From Chitinophaga varians (lineage in GTDB: Bacteria; Bacteroidota; Bacteroidia; Chitinophagales; Chitinophagaceae), in assembly GCF_012641275.1 (NCBI RefSeq), contig NZ_JABAIA010000004.1:682001-746000 (forward strand): 64,000 nt of DNA, given 5' to 3'. Made by a program: the position numbers and the translations under genes. Below the pieces are notes generated by a model. It was not told where the DNA came from and ran no database searches. It was given only the letters and a program-made list of their open reading frames with translations. Positions within the stretch are counted from its first letter, which is position 1. Every line of letters begins with the position of its first letter. This document shows, one piece after another, positions 35,592 through 43,456 of the stretch.

Positions 35592-36747
35592 TGGTGTTGG
35601 CGTACGTAAGGGGACTGTTTTCGCGGGAGGCTGCAACATGATACCCGCCAGGCACACCGTTCTTCGACAGTACGATCTGCCACAGCTGGCTATGCCGCGC
35701 CCGGAAAGAGGCCGCGCAGGACAGCAGGTAATATTTCCATATACGGAAAAATGTCTGGTCGTACCGGCTTTTGAGCTTGTCCCAGTTGGCGGTGATATTT
35801 TCGTACCAGGCCATCAGTGTTTTATCATAGTTCACGCTGAAGTTCTCCCAGTGTTCCATCACGAAAATGCCTTCTATGGCCTGGCCAATCTGCCGGATGG
35901 TGGGAATGACCGCACCGGGGAAGATGTATTTGTTGAGCCATTGGTCTGTAAAAGCGGACGTTTCATTGCCGCCGATGGTATGCAGCAGGAACAGGCCGTT
36001 ATCTTTGAGGCAGCGGGCAGCTACTTTCATATATTCGCTATAGTTATGCGGACCTACGTGCTCAAACATGCCCAGTGATACAATGGCGTCGAATTTTTCG
36101 TTGAGCTGGCGGTAGTCCTGCAGCCGCAGGGTGACAGGCAGGCCGGCGCACAACTGCTGCCCAAGGGCTACCTGTTCTTTGGAGATGGTGACGCCGGTTA
36201 CGGTCACCCCGTATTTTTCGGCGGCAAATTTTGCGAAGCTTCCCCATCCGCAGCCGATGTCGAGGACATGCATGCCGGGTTTCAGCTGTAGTTTGCGGCA
36301 GGAGAGGTCTAATTTGTTTTCCTGTGCTTCATCCAGGGTGGTGGCGTTGTCCCAGAAGGCGCAGGTATAGGTGAGCCTTTTGTCCAGCATGTTCTGGAAA
36401 AGATCGTTGCCTGCATCGTAGTGGCGCTGGCCGTTACGGGTGGCGCGTGCCGGCCGCTGGAAGTTGAACACGCGCGCCAGCAGAATGTCCATCTTCAGCC
36501 GCAGACTTTTACGGACGCTTTTGTCGAGATTGGAACGCAGTATTTTGTAGAAGAACTCATCGAGCCGGAGGCAGTCCCAGTAGCCTTCCATGTAGGATTC
36601 TCCCAGTCCGAGGGAACCCTGGTACAATGCGCGGGAATAAAAATCTTCGTTGTATACATGGATGTCCCACGGATTGTTTCCATTTACCGCGATACCCGCT
36701 GCCGATAGCAGCCGGGTGACTATGCTTTTTGTTTTTTCGTTGTTCAT
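35581..36747 (-). CDS. cfa: Cyclopropane-fatty-acyl-phospholipid synthase
   Basis: A 388-residue CFA synthase. It transfers a methylene from SAM to unsaturated acyl chains of membrane phospholipids. Diagnostic blocks: GLGESYMEGYWDCLRLDEFFY near the N-terminus, RHYDAGNDLFQNMLDKRLTYTCAFW, the SAM motif MHVLDIGCGWGSFAKFAAEKY and LGMFEHVGPHNYSEYM. The length and order match the family. The gene is divergent from a TetR gene, which has its own regulated promoter; whether this regulator also acts on cfa is not known. Confidence 0.93.
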   Translation of the reverse strand: MNNEKTKSIVTRLLSAAGIAVNGNNPWDIHVYNEDFYSRALYQGSLGLGESYMEGYWDCLRLDEFFYKILRSNLDKSVRKSLRLKMDILLARVFNFQRPARATRNGQRHYDAGNDLFQNMLDKRLTYTCAFWDNATTLDEAQENKLDLSCRKLQLKPGMHVLDIGCGWGSFAKFAAEKYGVTVTGVTISKEQVALGQQLCAGLPVTLRLQDYRQLNEKFDAIVSLGMFEHVGPHNYSEYMKVAARCLKDNGLFLLHTIGGNETSAFTDQWLNKYIFPGAVIPTIRQIGQAIEGIFVMEHWENFSVNYDKTLMAWYENITANWDKLKSRYDQTFFRIWKYYLLSCAASFRARHSQLWQIVLSKNGVPGGYHVAASRENSPLTYANTIKP

Positions 36748-36939
36748 GGCTGTATAACAAGTTAACAGGCCAGGGGAGGTATTTGTTCCCGATAAAATGA
36801 TTTTTCCGAGGTGTCGGGCCGTTTTTGGGGTACGATCGCCTGTAACAAATGTAACGATATTCTGCCGGCAAAACCACGTCCCTGCATGCCCGTAGCAGCA
36901 TCGCCAGAGTTTGGTGTCTGTTTTTTAGTATAATGCTGT

Positions 36940-36970
36940 TTTGAAATTTGAACAGTGTTCATTATTTTTG
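36940..36970 (+). promoter_or_regulatory. TetR-gene promoter with operator palindrome
   Basis: TTTG (36940-36943) is 19 bp from TATTTTTG (36963-36970), a near-perfect Bacteroidota -33/-7 pair. Between them lies the palindrome TGAACAgTGTTCA (36949-36961), extending with similar AT flanks. The start codon is 29 bp downstream. The arrangement is that of a repressor blocking its own promoter, presumably the TetR product. Confidence 0.75.
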
Positions 36971-36999
36971 CGGATATTAAAACCCGGATAAAGGTAAAT

Positions 37000-37599
37000 A
37001 TGAAGAACAAGGCCTTACAGGAACAACGCATCAGGGGGTATTTCATCGAAGCAACGAAAGAAATCCTGAAAAGCGAAGGGCTTAAAAGCGTCAGCGTACG
37101 CAACATCGCGGAAAAAGCAGGTTATTCCTTCGCTACATTGTACAACTACTTTAAGGACGTAAAAGACCTGGTGTTTCTCTGTGTACAGGACTTCCAGGAG
37201 GAATGCAGCGCCTACGTGACCACCCGCAGCGCCAAAACTGCAAAGGGAGAGAAGAAGCTACGCGCTATCCTGCTGGCCTATCTCGAATATTTTGTACAAT
37301 ACCCCGGCATTTTTGAACTGTTTTTCATGGAGAAACTGTCCGACCTGAACAAACAACCGGACACGGCTCCGCTGATCACCGGCTTCCTGGACAAACTATG
37401 TGAGGAAGAATGGAAAAGCCTTATCACTAATAAAACCGTAACCGCCACCGCGGCGGCCAATAAAAAAGCAGCGTTGTTGTACGGGCTTTCCGGCCTGTTG
37501 TTGTTATACATCAACCGGCAAACCCCTTCAGGATACCCGGCCTTCCTGAAGGCTGCCAACACATTTATTGACAGCCAGCTTAAAGAGATGAACACATGA
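37000..37599 (+). CDS. TetR/AcrR-family regulator
   Basis: A 199-residue regulator from the ATG at 37000. The N-terminal DNA-binding domain (about 8-55) has KEILKSEGLKSVSVRNIAEKAGYSF in segments and ATLYNYFKDVKDLVF, the standard TetR helix-turn-helix and following helix. The C-terminal half is a ligand-binding helical domain ending in a hydrophobic stretch (LLYGLSGLLLLYI). A palindrome in its own promoter suggests autorepression. The GIY-YIG-like gene begins inside the stop codon (ATGA), so they are translated together. Confidence 0.92.
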   Translation: MKNKALQEQRIRGYFIEATKEILKSEGLKSVSVRNIAEKAGYSFATLYNYFKDVKDLVFLCVQDFQEECSAYVTTRSAKTAKGEKKLRAILLAYLEYFVQYPGIFELFFMEKLSDLNKQPDTAPLITGFLDKLCEEEWKSLITNKTVTATAAANKKAALLYGLSGLLLLYINRQTPSGYPAFLKAANTFIDSQLKEMNT

Positions 37600-37952
37600 A
37601 ATCAAAAAAAGAACTGAAAGACGCATACCGGCAAATGTCTTTCCGCATGGGCGTGTTCCGCGTACGCAACAAACAGAATGACCGGATATGGATACATCAC
37701 AGCATGGACCTGGACCGCGCATGGAACTCTGTCAGACTGCAACTGTCGTCCAATACACACCCTAATGCGTTCCTGCAGGAAGACTGGAACCTGCTGGGAG
37801 AAGATAACTTTGCGTACGAGATCGTAGAGGAACTGAAAGAAACCAATGACCCGGCAGTGGACTATAAAAAGGAAGTGCAGGCGTTGTATAAACTATGCCT
37901 CGAAGAACTGCAACCCTATCACCAGAAAGGGTATCATCAGCAGAAAAGCTAA
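37596..37952 (+). CDS. GIY-YIG-like protein, catalytic tyrosines missing
   Basis: A 118-residue single-domain protein of the compact GIY-YIG type seen in Bacteroidota. The expected GIY strand reads MGVFRVRN (18-25) and the YIG strand reads RIWIHHS (30-36), so both signature tyrosines are replaced by Phe and Trp; an Arg (Arg47, in SVRLQL) and a Glu (in FAYEIVEEL, about residue 75) are kept. Its nuclease activity is thus doubtful, and it may bind nucleic acid without cutting. It overlaps the TetR gene by 4 bp and is followed at 38024 by a tRNA-like RNA. Confidence 0.7.
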   Translation: MKSKKELKDAYRQMSFRMGVFRVRNKQNDRIWIHHSMDLDRAWNSVRLQLSSNTHPNAFLQEDWNLLGEDNFAYEIVEELKETNDPAVDYKKEVQALYKLCLEELQPYHQKGYHQQKS

Positions 37953-38023
37953 ATCATTACGGATATTTAACTATATTGCGCCGCGATGAAGTTTGGCCCT
38001 TTCCGGCTTTATCGCATTATCCA

Positions 38024-38095
38024 GGGGGATAGTTTAAAATGGAAAAACACCGGTGCTGCTCGCCCGGAGATGCAGGTTCGAGCCCTACTCCTCCA
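38024..38095 (+). tRNA. tRNA-like RNA 1, irregular anticodon arm (possible pseudo-tRNA)
   Basis: A cloverleaf-like sequence. The 5' GGGGGA pairs with TCCTCC at the 3' end (six pairs, one G-T); the D arm is GTTT/AAAC with a loop containing the GG pair; the T loop is TTCGAGC on a GCAGG/CCTAC stem with one mismatch. The anticodon arm is abnormal: four pairs CCGG/CCGG leave 10 unpaired bases, or 8 if the next T/C is counted as a closing mismatch. CCA is not encoded. A strong terminator follows at 38147. The amino acid is undetermined; if nucleotide 38024 is +1, the third acceptor pair is G-U. Confidence 0.5.
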
Positions 38096-38146
38096 CAATA
38101 TTTTCCTATTACAGAAACCTTTGTATAACTCTTACGGTTATACGAT

Positions 38147-38185
38147 AAAAGTAAAAGCCTGGCCATACGCCAGGCTTTTACTTTT
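38147..38185 (+). terminator. Intrinsic terminator after tRNA-like RNA 1
   Basis: Perfect 17-bp stem (aaaagtaaaagcctggc / gccaggcttttactttt) with a catac loop; the 3' arm ends in TTTT. It closes a transcript that contains the first tRNA-like RNA, possibly with TetR and GIY-YIG upstream. Confidence 0.85.
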
Positions 38186-38222
38186 GTGAAATATGGATAA
38201 TTATTTCTATGTTCGCACCCGT

Positions 38223-38296
38223 GACGGACCGTGGCTCAATGGAAGAGTATCTGCCAGCAAGCAGAGGGTGGGAGTTCGATTCTCCCCGGTTTGTCA
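38223..38296 (+). tRNA. tRNA-like RNA 2 with six-base anticodon loop and long acceptor helix
   Basis: A well-formed cloverleaf: D arm GCTC/GAGT with AATGGAA loop, anticodon stem TCTGC/GCAGA, variable GGGT, T arm GGGAG-TTCGATT-CTCCC. The end helix is long: GACGGACCG pairs with CGGTTTGTC (nine pairs, two G-U), and two more pairs extend it to 38221/38297. The anticodon loop is only six bases (CAGCAA), so a normal seven-base loop and a readable anticodon are missing. The stem resembles that of tRNA-Ala (loop TTTGCAA). TTTG at 38183 and TATGTTCG at 38208 form a possible promoter placing the start at about 38221. Likely a derived or non-translational tRNA. Confidence 0.55.
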
Positions 38297-38309
38297 CTTT
38301 TTCTCTCTC

Positions 38310-39287
38310 TTAACGGTACACGCTTTTAATCGCTTTACTGTCGGGATGCGTAAAGTTGTCCGGTGATGCCGGAAAATCTTTCATCGCGGAAAGGTGCAGC
38401 GGCAAATTTCCTTTGGCGCCCAAAGCTTTGGTGGACGGGGCATAACTCAGGTCCACCCATTTCAGGTAGGGCCGGGTGCTCAGCAGTTCGTGCAGCAGCT
38501 GCATGCCTTCGGCCTCAATGCCGCAGCTGGACAGACTGAGTTGTTCCAGCGTGGTGTTTTGTTTCAGGCCATGTATCAGGTGCGCCACGCCTTTGTCCCC
38601 GATATTGTTAACGCTCAGAAAAAGAGATTTCAGGTGTTTGTTGGCCGCCAGCATTTCGCTGACAGGTATCATCATCTCAGCAGTGAGATAATTGCCGCTC
38701 AGGTACAGTCTTTCTACTGTCGTATTTTCTTTCAGGTATTCCAGCAGTGTAAAAAAACCTTCGCCGGCACAGGTGTTCACCAGGTCCAGTGTGCGCAGGT
38801 TTGGATTTTGTTGCAGCAGCTGCACAATGTTGGGCATACTGTGACTGCCGATAGGGTTTCTCTTGAGCCACATGCTTTTTACAGACTGGTTGCTGCTGAG
38901 GGCTTCACAGAGTGCCTGCGCGCCTGCCTGTTCTATGTAGTTGCAGCCCAGGTATACGGTTTCAATGGTATTGTTTACAGACACAAGGTCTGCCACGGCC
39001 TGCGCACCGGGATTGCCAAAGGCGTTGGTGCCCATCAGGATATGTTTGATCTGTGTGTTCTGTCGCAGGGCGGCTGTCACCAGCTGCGTCCCTTCCACGC
39101 CCAGCTGTTGTTTGCACATGTCCAGCCGTCCATCGGTGGTGACGGTGCCTACCGGGAACACCAGGTTGGTAACGGGCAGCGGCTCATTGTTTTCCAGGTA
39201 TTGCAATACCGGGCCCAGGTCACTGCGTTGAAAAGAAAAGGTGTGCTTTACGTTATCAACGGGGCACACAACGGTATTATGCTGCAT
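38310..39287 (-). CDS. Ribonuclease-inhibitor-type leucine-rich-repeat protein
   Basis: A 325-residue cytosolic protein (no signal peptide). From about residue 70 it has at least seven repeats of about 28 residues, each with a hydrophobic strand pattern such as IETVYLGCNYIEQAGAQAL, VERLYLSGNYLTAEMMIP, LKSLFLSVNNIGDKGVAHL and LEQLSLSSCGIEAEGMQLL. This is the RI-like LRR class best known from eukaryotic NLR and RNase inhibitors. In bacteria such proteins mediate protein-protein contacts. It is the second gene of an operon, 34 bp after the SDR-fold gene, and its 3' end faces tRNA-like RNA 2. Confidence 0.85.
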   Translation of the reverse strand: MQHNTVVCPVDNVKHTFSFQRSDLGPVLQYLENNEPLPVTNLVFPVGTVTTDGRLDMCKQQLGVEGTQLVTAALRQNTQIKHILMGTNAFGNPGAQAVADLVSVNNTIETVYLGCNYIEQAGAQALCEALSSNQSVKSMWLKRNPIGSHSMPNIVQLLQQNPNLRTLDLVNTCAGEGFFTLLEYLKENTTVERLYLSGNYLTAEMMIPVSEMLAANKHLKSLFLSVNNIGDKGVAHLIHGLKQNTTLEQLSLSSCGIEAEGMQLLHELLSTRPYLKWVDLSYAPSTKALGAKGNLPLHLSAMKDFPASPDNFTHPDSKAIKSVYR

Positions 39288-39321
39288 ATAATTTTTTTAC
39301 GGGTGATGATCAACATACATT

Positions 39322-40779
39322 TTACCAGGCATAAGGCTGATAGTCTTTCAGGAAATGCCCGAACAGCGGGATGTCCGGGCTGGCAAGACCTGACACCACG
39401 GGGTCGTAGATGCGGGCCATGCCATCAGTTTCGTCCAGCGGCGGCACAAATCCATCTTCTTCGTATAGCCGTTCCTTTTTGGGATGCGGATTTTCCTGTG
39501 TGATCCAGCCGGTGTCCACACTGTTCATATAGATGCCGTCCAGCGCATAATCCTGCGCGGAGGTGCGCGTCATCATGTTCAGCGCGGCTTTGGCCATATT
39601 GGTATGCGGATGGAACGGCGTTTTGGAGCCACGGTTGAACTGCCCCTCCATGGCCGATACGTTGATGATGAACCGGCGGGGGAAAGGTGACTGCTTCAGC
39701 AGCGCTTTCAGTTTGCTGTTGAGCATAAAAGGAGCGGTAACGTTCACCAGCTGTGTCTCCAGCATTTCGCCCGGTGGCACTTCATCCAGCCGCAGGGTCC
39801 AGCTGTTGCTGGAACGCAGGTCTAGCTGCTGCCGGTCTTTGTCATATTGCCCTTCAGGAAAACACTGGTGTATCTCGGCAGGCAGCAGTTGCTGTTCCCA
39901 TGCGTCGCCTAGGTAACGGAAGGGCGGGGCAGGGGCCAGGCAGCGGCGTACGGCTTCGGGCAGGGTTTCCGGCGGCGCTTCTTCTGTCGCGAAAAGATGC
40001 TGATAGAAGGCTGTCGGCCTTTTGACCGTCTGTGCGGCATTGTGTACCAGGATGTCCAGGTGTGTTTCTTCGGCATACAGCTGTTGTATGAACTGGTTCA
40101 CCTGCCCGAGGTTGCGCAGGTCCAGCGCCGCTATTTTCAGCCGGTGCGCCCATTCGGAAAAGTCTTTCTCTTCACTGAAACGCAACGCGCAGTCTTTGGC
40201 AAAGCGGGTGGTCACCCACACGCGGGCGCCGTCGCGTAACAGCCGCAGGGCTGTCAGGTATCCGATCTTGATGCGTCCGCCGGTAATTACGGCCACGCGC
40301 CCACGAAGATCGGCACGCTGCAACCGCTTGCTGTAGTTGGTCTCTGCGCAGGAAGGACATAACATATGATAGAAGAAATGCACTTTCCGGTAAGGCGTCT
40401 GACAGATATAACAACGTTGCATGGTGGTCAGTGTCAGGTCTTCTTTTTTATCGGCCGGCAGGCCGGTATCGGGCAACTCATATTTCCTGAACAGCAACGT
40501 CTGGGAAAGCACTTCTTTCTTATCGTACTGCCGCAGGATATCCTGCTGCTGCGATATCTGCTGCAACCGCTGTAAGGTCATCCGCACGGCCGGCGTGGCC
40601 ACCGCTGCCAGCCTGGCTTCCGCTACGGCGGCTTTGTTGTCTTTTTTGGCACGCTTGTACAGCTTGGTCACCAGCCCTTTCAGCGTCATATCGTCCGGCG
40701 ACTGGTCCGGGTCTCTTGACAATACCTGTAGCACTTTTATACAGGCTTCCCATTCTTCTTGTGTGAATGCTCGCTCCAT
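39322..40779 (-). CDS. Zinc-ribbon SDR-fold protein lacking the catalytic Tyr
   Basis: A 485-residue protein with three parts. Residues 1-115 are helical and polar. Residues 123-144 hold four Cys in two CxxC pairs (Cys123, Cys126, Cys141, Cys144), a likely zinc ribbon. Residues 160-450 have an SDR Rossmann fold: AVITGGRIKIG (166-173) departs from TGxxxGxG at the second Gly (Lys), NAAQ at 247-250 replaces NAG, and INVSAMEG keeps the Ser (Ser375). The place of the YxxxK Tyr is Thr393 before NMAK (Lys397). I recall similar zinc-ribbon SDRs in bacteria and fungi. Probably not an ordinary dehydrogenase. It is first in the operon before the LRR gene. Confidence 0.8.
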   Translation of the reverse strand: MERAFTQEEWEACIKVLQVLSRDPDQSPDDMTLKGLVTKLYKRAKKDNKAAVAEARLAAVATPAVRMTLQRLQQISQQQDILRQYDKKEVLSQTLLFRKYELPDTGLPADKKEDLTLTTMQRCYICQTPYRKVHFFYHMLCPSCAETNYSKRLQRADLRGRVAVITGGRIKIGYLTALRLLRDGARVWVTTRFAKDCALRFSEEKDFSEWAHRLKIAALDLRNLGQVNQFIQQLYAEETHLDILVHNAAQTVKRPTAFYQHLFATEEAPPETLPEAVRRCLAPAPPFRYLGDAWEQQLLPAEIHQCFPEGQYDKDRQQLDLRSSNSWTLRLDEVPPGEMLETQLVNVTAPFMLNSKLKALLKQSPFPRRFIINVSAMEGQFNRGSKTPFHPHTNMAKAALNMMTRTSAQDYALDGIYMNSVDTGWITQENPHPKKERLYEEDGFVPPLDETDGMARIYDPVVSGLASPDIPLFGHFLKDYQPYAW

Positions 40780-40842
40780 CTTCTCCGTCGGGTTAAAAAA
40801 TAAATTGGATGATTAAAGATAGATGTTATTAATTTATGTTAA

Positions 40843-40850
40843 TATATTTG
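40843..40850 (+). promoter_or_regulatory. -7 promoter element of lipoprotein gene
   Basis: TATATTTG, an exact TAnnTTTG match, 24 bp before the ATG at 40875, in an AT-rich divergent spacer. The matching -33 box is weak. Confidence 0.45.
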
Positions 40851-40874
40851 TAATTATACCCTATTAATATAACG

Positions 40875-41873
40875 ATGATGAACGCACGTTTCCGTATACA
40901 CCTGGCCCACATTTTCCTTTTCCTGCTGGCTGTTGTTTTCTCGACGGGATGCTCTAAAGAGCTCTCCAGGGAGGGAGCGGGAACAGGTCCGGTGGTGCCG
41001 CCGGCAGACCTGGCCACCTATGGGCTCGAACATCAGGGCAACAGCTGCTCCGATGCCGTGGTTACCGGCACTTTCAAAGTCGGCACCACCGCTGCCGGCT
41101 CAAAAATACAGGTAACTGTGCAGGTGGCCATACCCGGTGTATGGACGCTGACCACCGGAAACGTCAATGGAATAGAATTCTCCGGCGGCGGCAGCTTCTC
41201 TGCCACCGGCAAATATACGATCACGCTGATTGCCAGCGGTACGCCTCAACAGGAAGGCACTTTTAATTTCCCGTTAAAGACCACAGGATCGTCTTGCAGT
41301 GTAGCCGTTAAGGTGAGTGGCAGCGGCCCCGATGTGCCGCCTCCTCCGGCAGATTTTTATTACAAACTGACGGCTAACGGAAAAGATTATGAGCAGGACG
41401 TGGCAACAGCCAACAATTACATGCTCACCTCTGAAACCACCGGCGGCACTGATGTGACAATGGGTTCCGGTATCGCATGGGCCGGCGGTAACAACCTGCC
41501 ACAGGGAAAAACAGAACTGCTGATGTCCAAAGGTAAACTGACCAACTTTGACGCTGTCACCAACCAGGACTTTAAAACCTTTTTCCAGCCCGGCAATTAT
41601 GGATATGCGGCGGTTAATAACCAGACTTTAACCGACGGTCTGTTGCTGGTCTGGACAGACGAAAACGGCAAGAACTGGAGCACGCTCAATGGCGCTACCG
41701 GTCAGCCTAATGGTACTTTTACCATCGTCAGCACGGAAGACTGGGCCGGCTATGCAGGTTACTATGGCGTGAAAGTAAAGATGCGCTTTACCTGCAAATT
41801 CTATGATGACGCAGGTGCCTCGCTGGACATCACCAACGGCGAAATGGTTGGAGGATTTGTCAAAAAAAGATAA
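40875..41873 (+). CDS. Lipoprotein of unknown function
   Basis: A 332-residue lipoprotein: LLAVVFSTGCSKE gives a lipobox Cys at about residue 26. Two beta-rich halves are visible. The first (NSCSDAVVTGTFKVGTTAAGS; VAIPGVWTLTTGNVNG) resembles immunoglobulin-like repeats with a conserved Cys, and the second (FYYKLTANGKDYEQDV) is a separate beta domain. Such architecture is common in surface lipoproteins of Chitinophaga, with unknown role. It stands alone with its own promoter element. Confidence 0.7.
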   Translation: MMNARFRIHLAHIFLFLLAVVFSTGCSKELSREGAGTGPVVPPADLATYGLEHQGNSCSDAVVTGTFKVGTTAAGSKIQVTVQVAIPGVWTLTTGNVNGIEFSGGGSFSATGKYTITLIASGTPQQEGTFNFPLKTTGSSCSVAVKVSGSGPDVPPPPADFYYKLTANGKDYEQDVATANNYMLTSETTGGTDVTMGSGIAWAGGNNLPQGKTELLMSKGKLTNFDAVTNQDFKTFFQPGNYGYAAVNNQTLTDGLLLVWTDENGKNWSTLNGATGQPNGTFTIVSTEDWAGYAGYYGVKVKMRFTCKFYDDAGASLDITNGEMVGGFVKKR

Positions 41874-41945
41874 TGCTATAGACAATCTCTATCACGGCAC
41901 ATTCCTGCTTTGTCCTACATTTACAGCCGTTAAATGTTTTGACTC

Positions 41946-42590
41946 ATGGGAATGACGGCTTCACCAACAGGCTATACCCGGAAGCAGGAAATCGTAAACG
42001 GACTGGTACATGCCATCGGCATTGTATTCGGTATCAGCGGCCTTCCGGTATTGACCAGCATCGCTGCCACACACGGTAATACACCGGGGATTGTGGGCGC
42101 AGGCATCTACAGTTTTTGTTTTATCCTGCTTTTTACCTGCTCGACCATCTATCATATTTCGCAGGAGTCGGCCGTCAAAAAAGTATTTCTCATCTTCGAT
42201 CATATCAGTATCTATTTTCTGATCGCCGGAACATATACGCCCTTTTTGCTGGTGTATATGAACAACGCCTTCGGTATCTCACTGTTGTCGGTCCTGTGGG
42301 GACTTACAGCCATAGGCATTCTGTTTAAAGTATTTTTCACCGGCCGGTTCGACATTATTTCCACCATCATTTACCTGGTGATGGGCTGGATGCTGGTGGT
42401 GGGCGGTAAACGTTTCTTTACCGAACTGCCGCTTTCAGTTATTGTGATGTTGTGCGTAGGCGGCGGTTTATATACCATCGGCGTGATTTTTTATATCTGG
42501 GACAGGTATAAATATACGCACGCCTTATGGCACCTGCTGGTGCTTTCCGGCGCTGTGTGTCATTATGTGGCCATTTTGTTATCCATGTAA
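41946..42590 (+). CDS. Hemolysin III / TrhA-like membrane protein
   Basis: A 214-residue protein with seven hydrophobic spans, of the HlyIII/YqfA (PAQR-related) family. The conserved features are NGLVHAIGIVFGISGL near the N-terminus, CSTIYHISQES in the middle, FDHISIYFLIAGTYTPF, and THALWHLLVLSGAVCHYVAIL at the end, whose His residues form the putative metal site. The family controls membrane lipid homeostasis in bacteria. Its end is 11 bp before the likely start of the DUF1963 gene. Confidence 0.92.
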   Translation: MGMTASPTGYTRKQEIVNGLVHAIGIVFGISGLPVLTSIAATHGNTPGIVGAGIYSFCFILLFTCSTIYHISQESAVKKVFLIFDHISIYFLIAGTYTPFLLVYMNNAFGISLLSVLWGLTAIGILFKVFFTGRFDIISTIIYLVMGWMLVVGGKRFFTELPLSVIVMLCVGGGLYTIGVIFYIWDRYKYTHALWHLLVLSGAVCHYVAILLSM

Positions 42591-42601
42591 ATATTGTAAC
42601 C

Positions 42602-43456
42602 TTGACTATCGAACAGTATAAGGAGTTAATCCACGAATTTGAACTCTCGGAAGTATCGGACTATCTGCTTTCCGCAGCCCGCCCCATTATTAATCTCACG
42701 CTGGCAGAAAAGGAAGACTACCAGCTTATTGGTAATTCCCGTGTAGCCGGTGAGCCGGACCTGCCACCTGGTTTTGAATGGCCGCTGACAGATGATGGCG
42801 AACCGATGTCTTTCATTGCGCAGCTGGACCTGGAATCTGTTTACCCGCAGGACACACAACAGTTGCTGCCCTCCACCGGTATCCTCTATTTTTTTATGGG
42901 AGATATGCAACAGGCGCGTAACATCGCTCACAAGGTAATATATGTGGCAGATAAGACCGGGCTGCAGCGCACTGCCCCGCCCCGTACTACTGTCCTGGAG
43001 AAGGAAGAGCGGTATACCGGGTACAGGCTCTCTGCTGCCGCTTCTATCATGCCGCCCAACTATGCTTATGTAGACTATGACCAGCTTTCCGAAGATGAAA
43101 TGGACGCGCTGGACGACCTCTGCATGCATCTCACCGAAGGTGCAGGCCGCATTGGCGGTTATGCTGACGGGCAGCATGGTGACCACAATATCGAGGCTGC
43201 CATGTACCTGGAGGCAGGCAAGCCTTATGACTATTTCCCCAGGAATGCCCGTGCCACGCTGTTACAGCACTTCAATGGCAACCAGCAGGCAGTGGAGGAG
43301 GCCATTGATGATATGATGCTGCTGTTGCAGATAGATTCCGACATGAAGGTTGGATTTTGCTGGTGGGACGCCGGTTGTATACAGTTTATGATGCCGAAAA
43401 AAGCACTGCGCGCCCGGGCGTTTGACAGAACGTATCTGACGCTGTACAGCTCCTGA
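42602..43456 (+). CDS. DUF1963 (YwqG-like) family protein
   Basis: A 284-residue cytoplasmic protein. The TTG at 42602 (MTIEQYKELI) is chosen because the longer frame from 42527 overlaps the HlyIII gene and adds non-conserved residues. Diagnostic segments: GNSRVAGEPDLPPGFEWP, EPMSFIAQLDLESV, STGILYFFMGD and GGYADGQHGD, all typical of DUF1963, whose members have unknown function and are often near SMI1-like genes. Possibly co-transcribed with the HlyIII gene. Confidence 0.85.
   Translation: MTIEQYKELIHEFELSEVSDYLLSAARPIINLTLAEKEDYQLIGNSRVAGEPDLPPGFEWPLTDDGEPMSFIAQLDLESVYPQDTQQLLPSTGILYFFMGDMQQARNIAHKVIYVADKTGLQRTAPPRTTVLEKEERYTGYRLSAAASIMPPNYAYVDYDQLSEDEMDALDDLCMHLTEGAGRIGGYADGQHGDHNIEAAMYLEAGKPYDYFPRNARATLLQHFNGNQQAVEEAIDDMMLLLQIDSDMKVGFCWWDAGCIQFMMPKKALRARAFDRTYLTLYSS

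Noticed and set aside
37986..38189. Small open frame covering tRNA-like RNA 1
   Set aside because: The region folds as a tRNA-like RNA followed by a terminator inside the frame; the protein shows no features.
38024..38296. CRISPR repeat or retron RNA interpretation of the structured region
   Set aside because: No regular repeats or reverse transcriptase are present, whereas D and T arms of tRNA type are clear.
38394..39503. Plus-strand frame of 369 codons across the LRR and SDR genes
   Set aside because: It crosses two genes with clear repeat and fold motifs on the other strand; it is a shadow.
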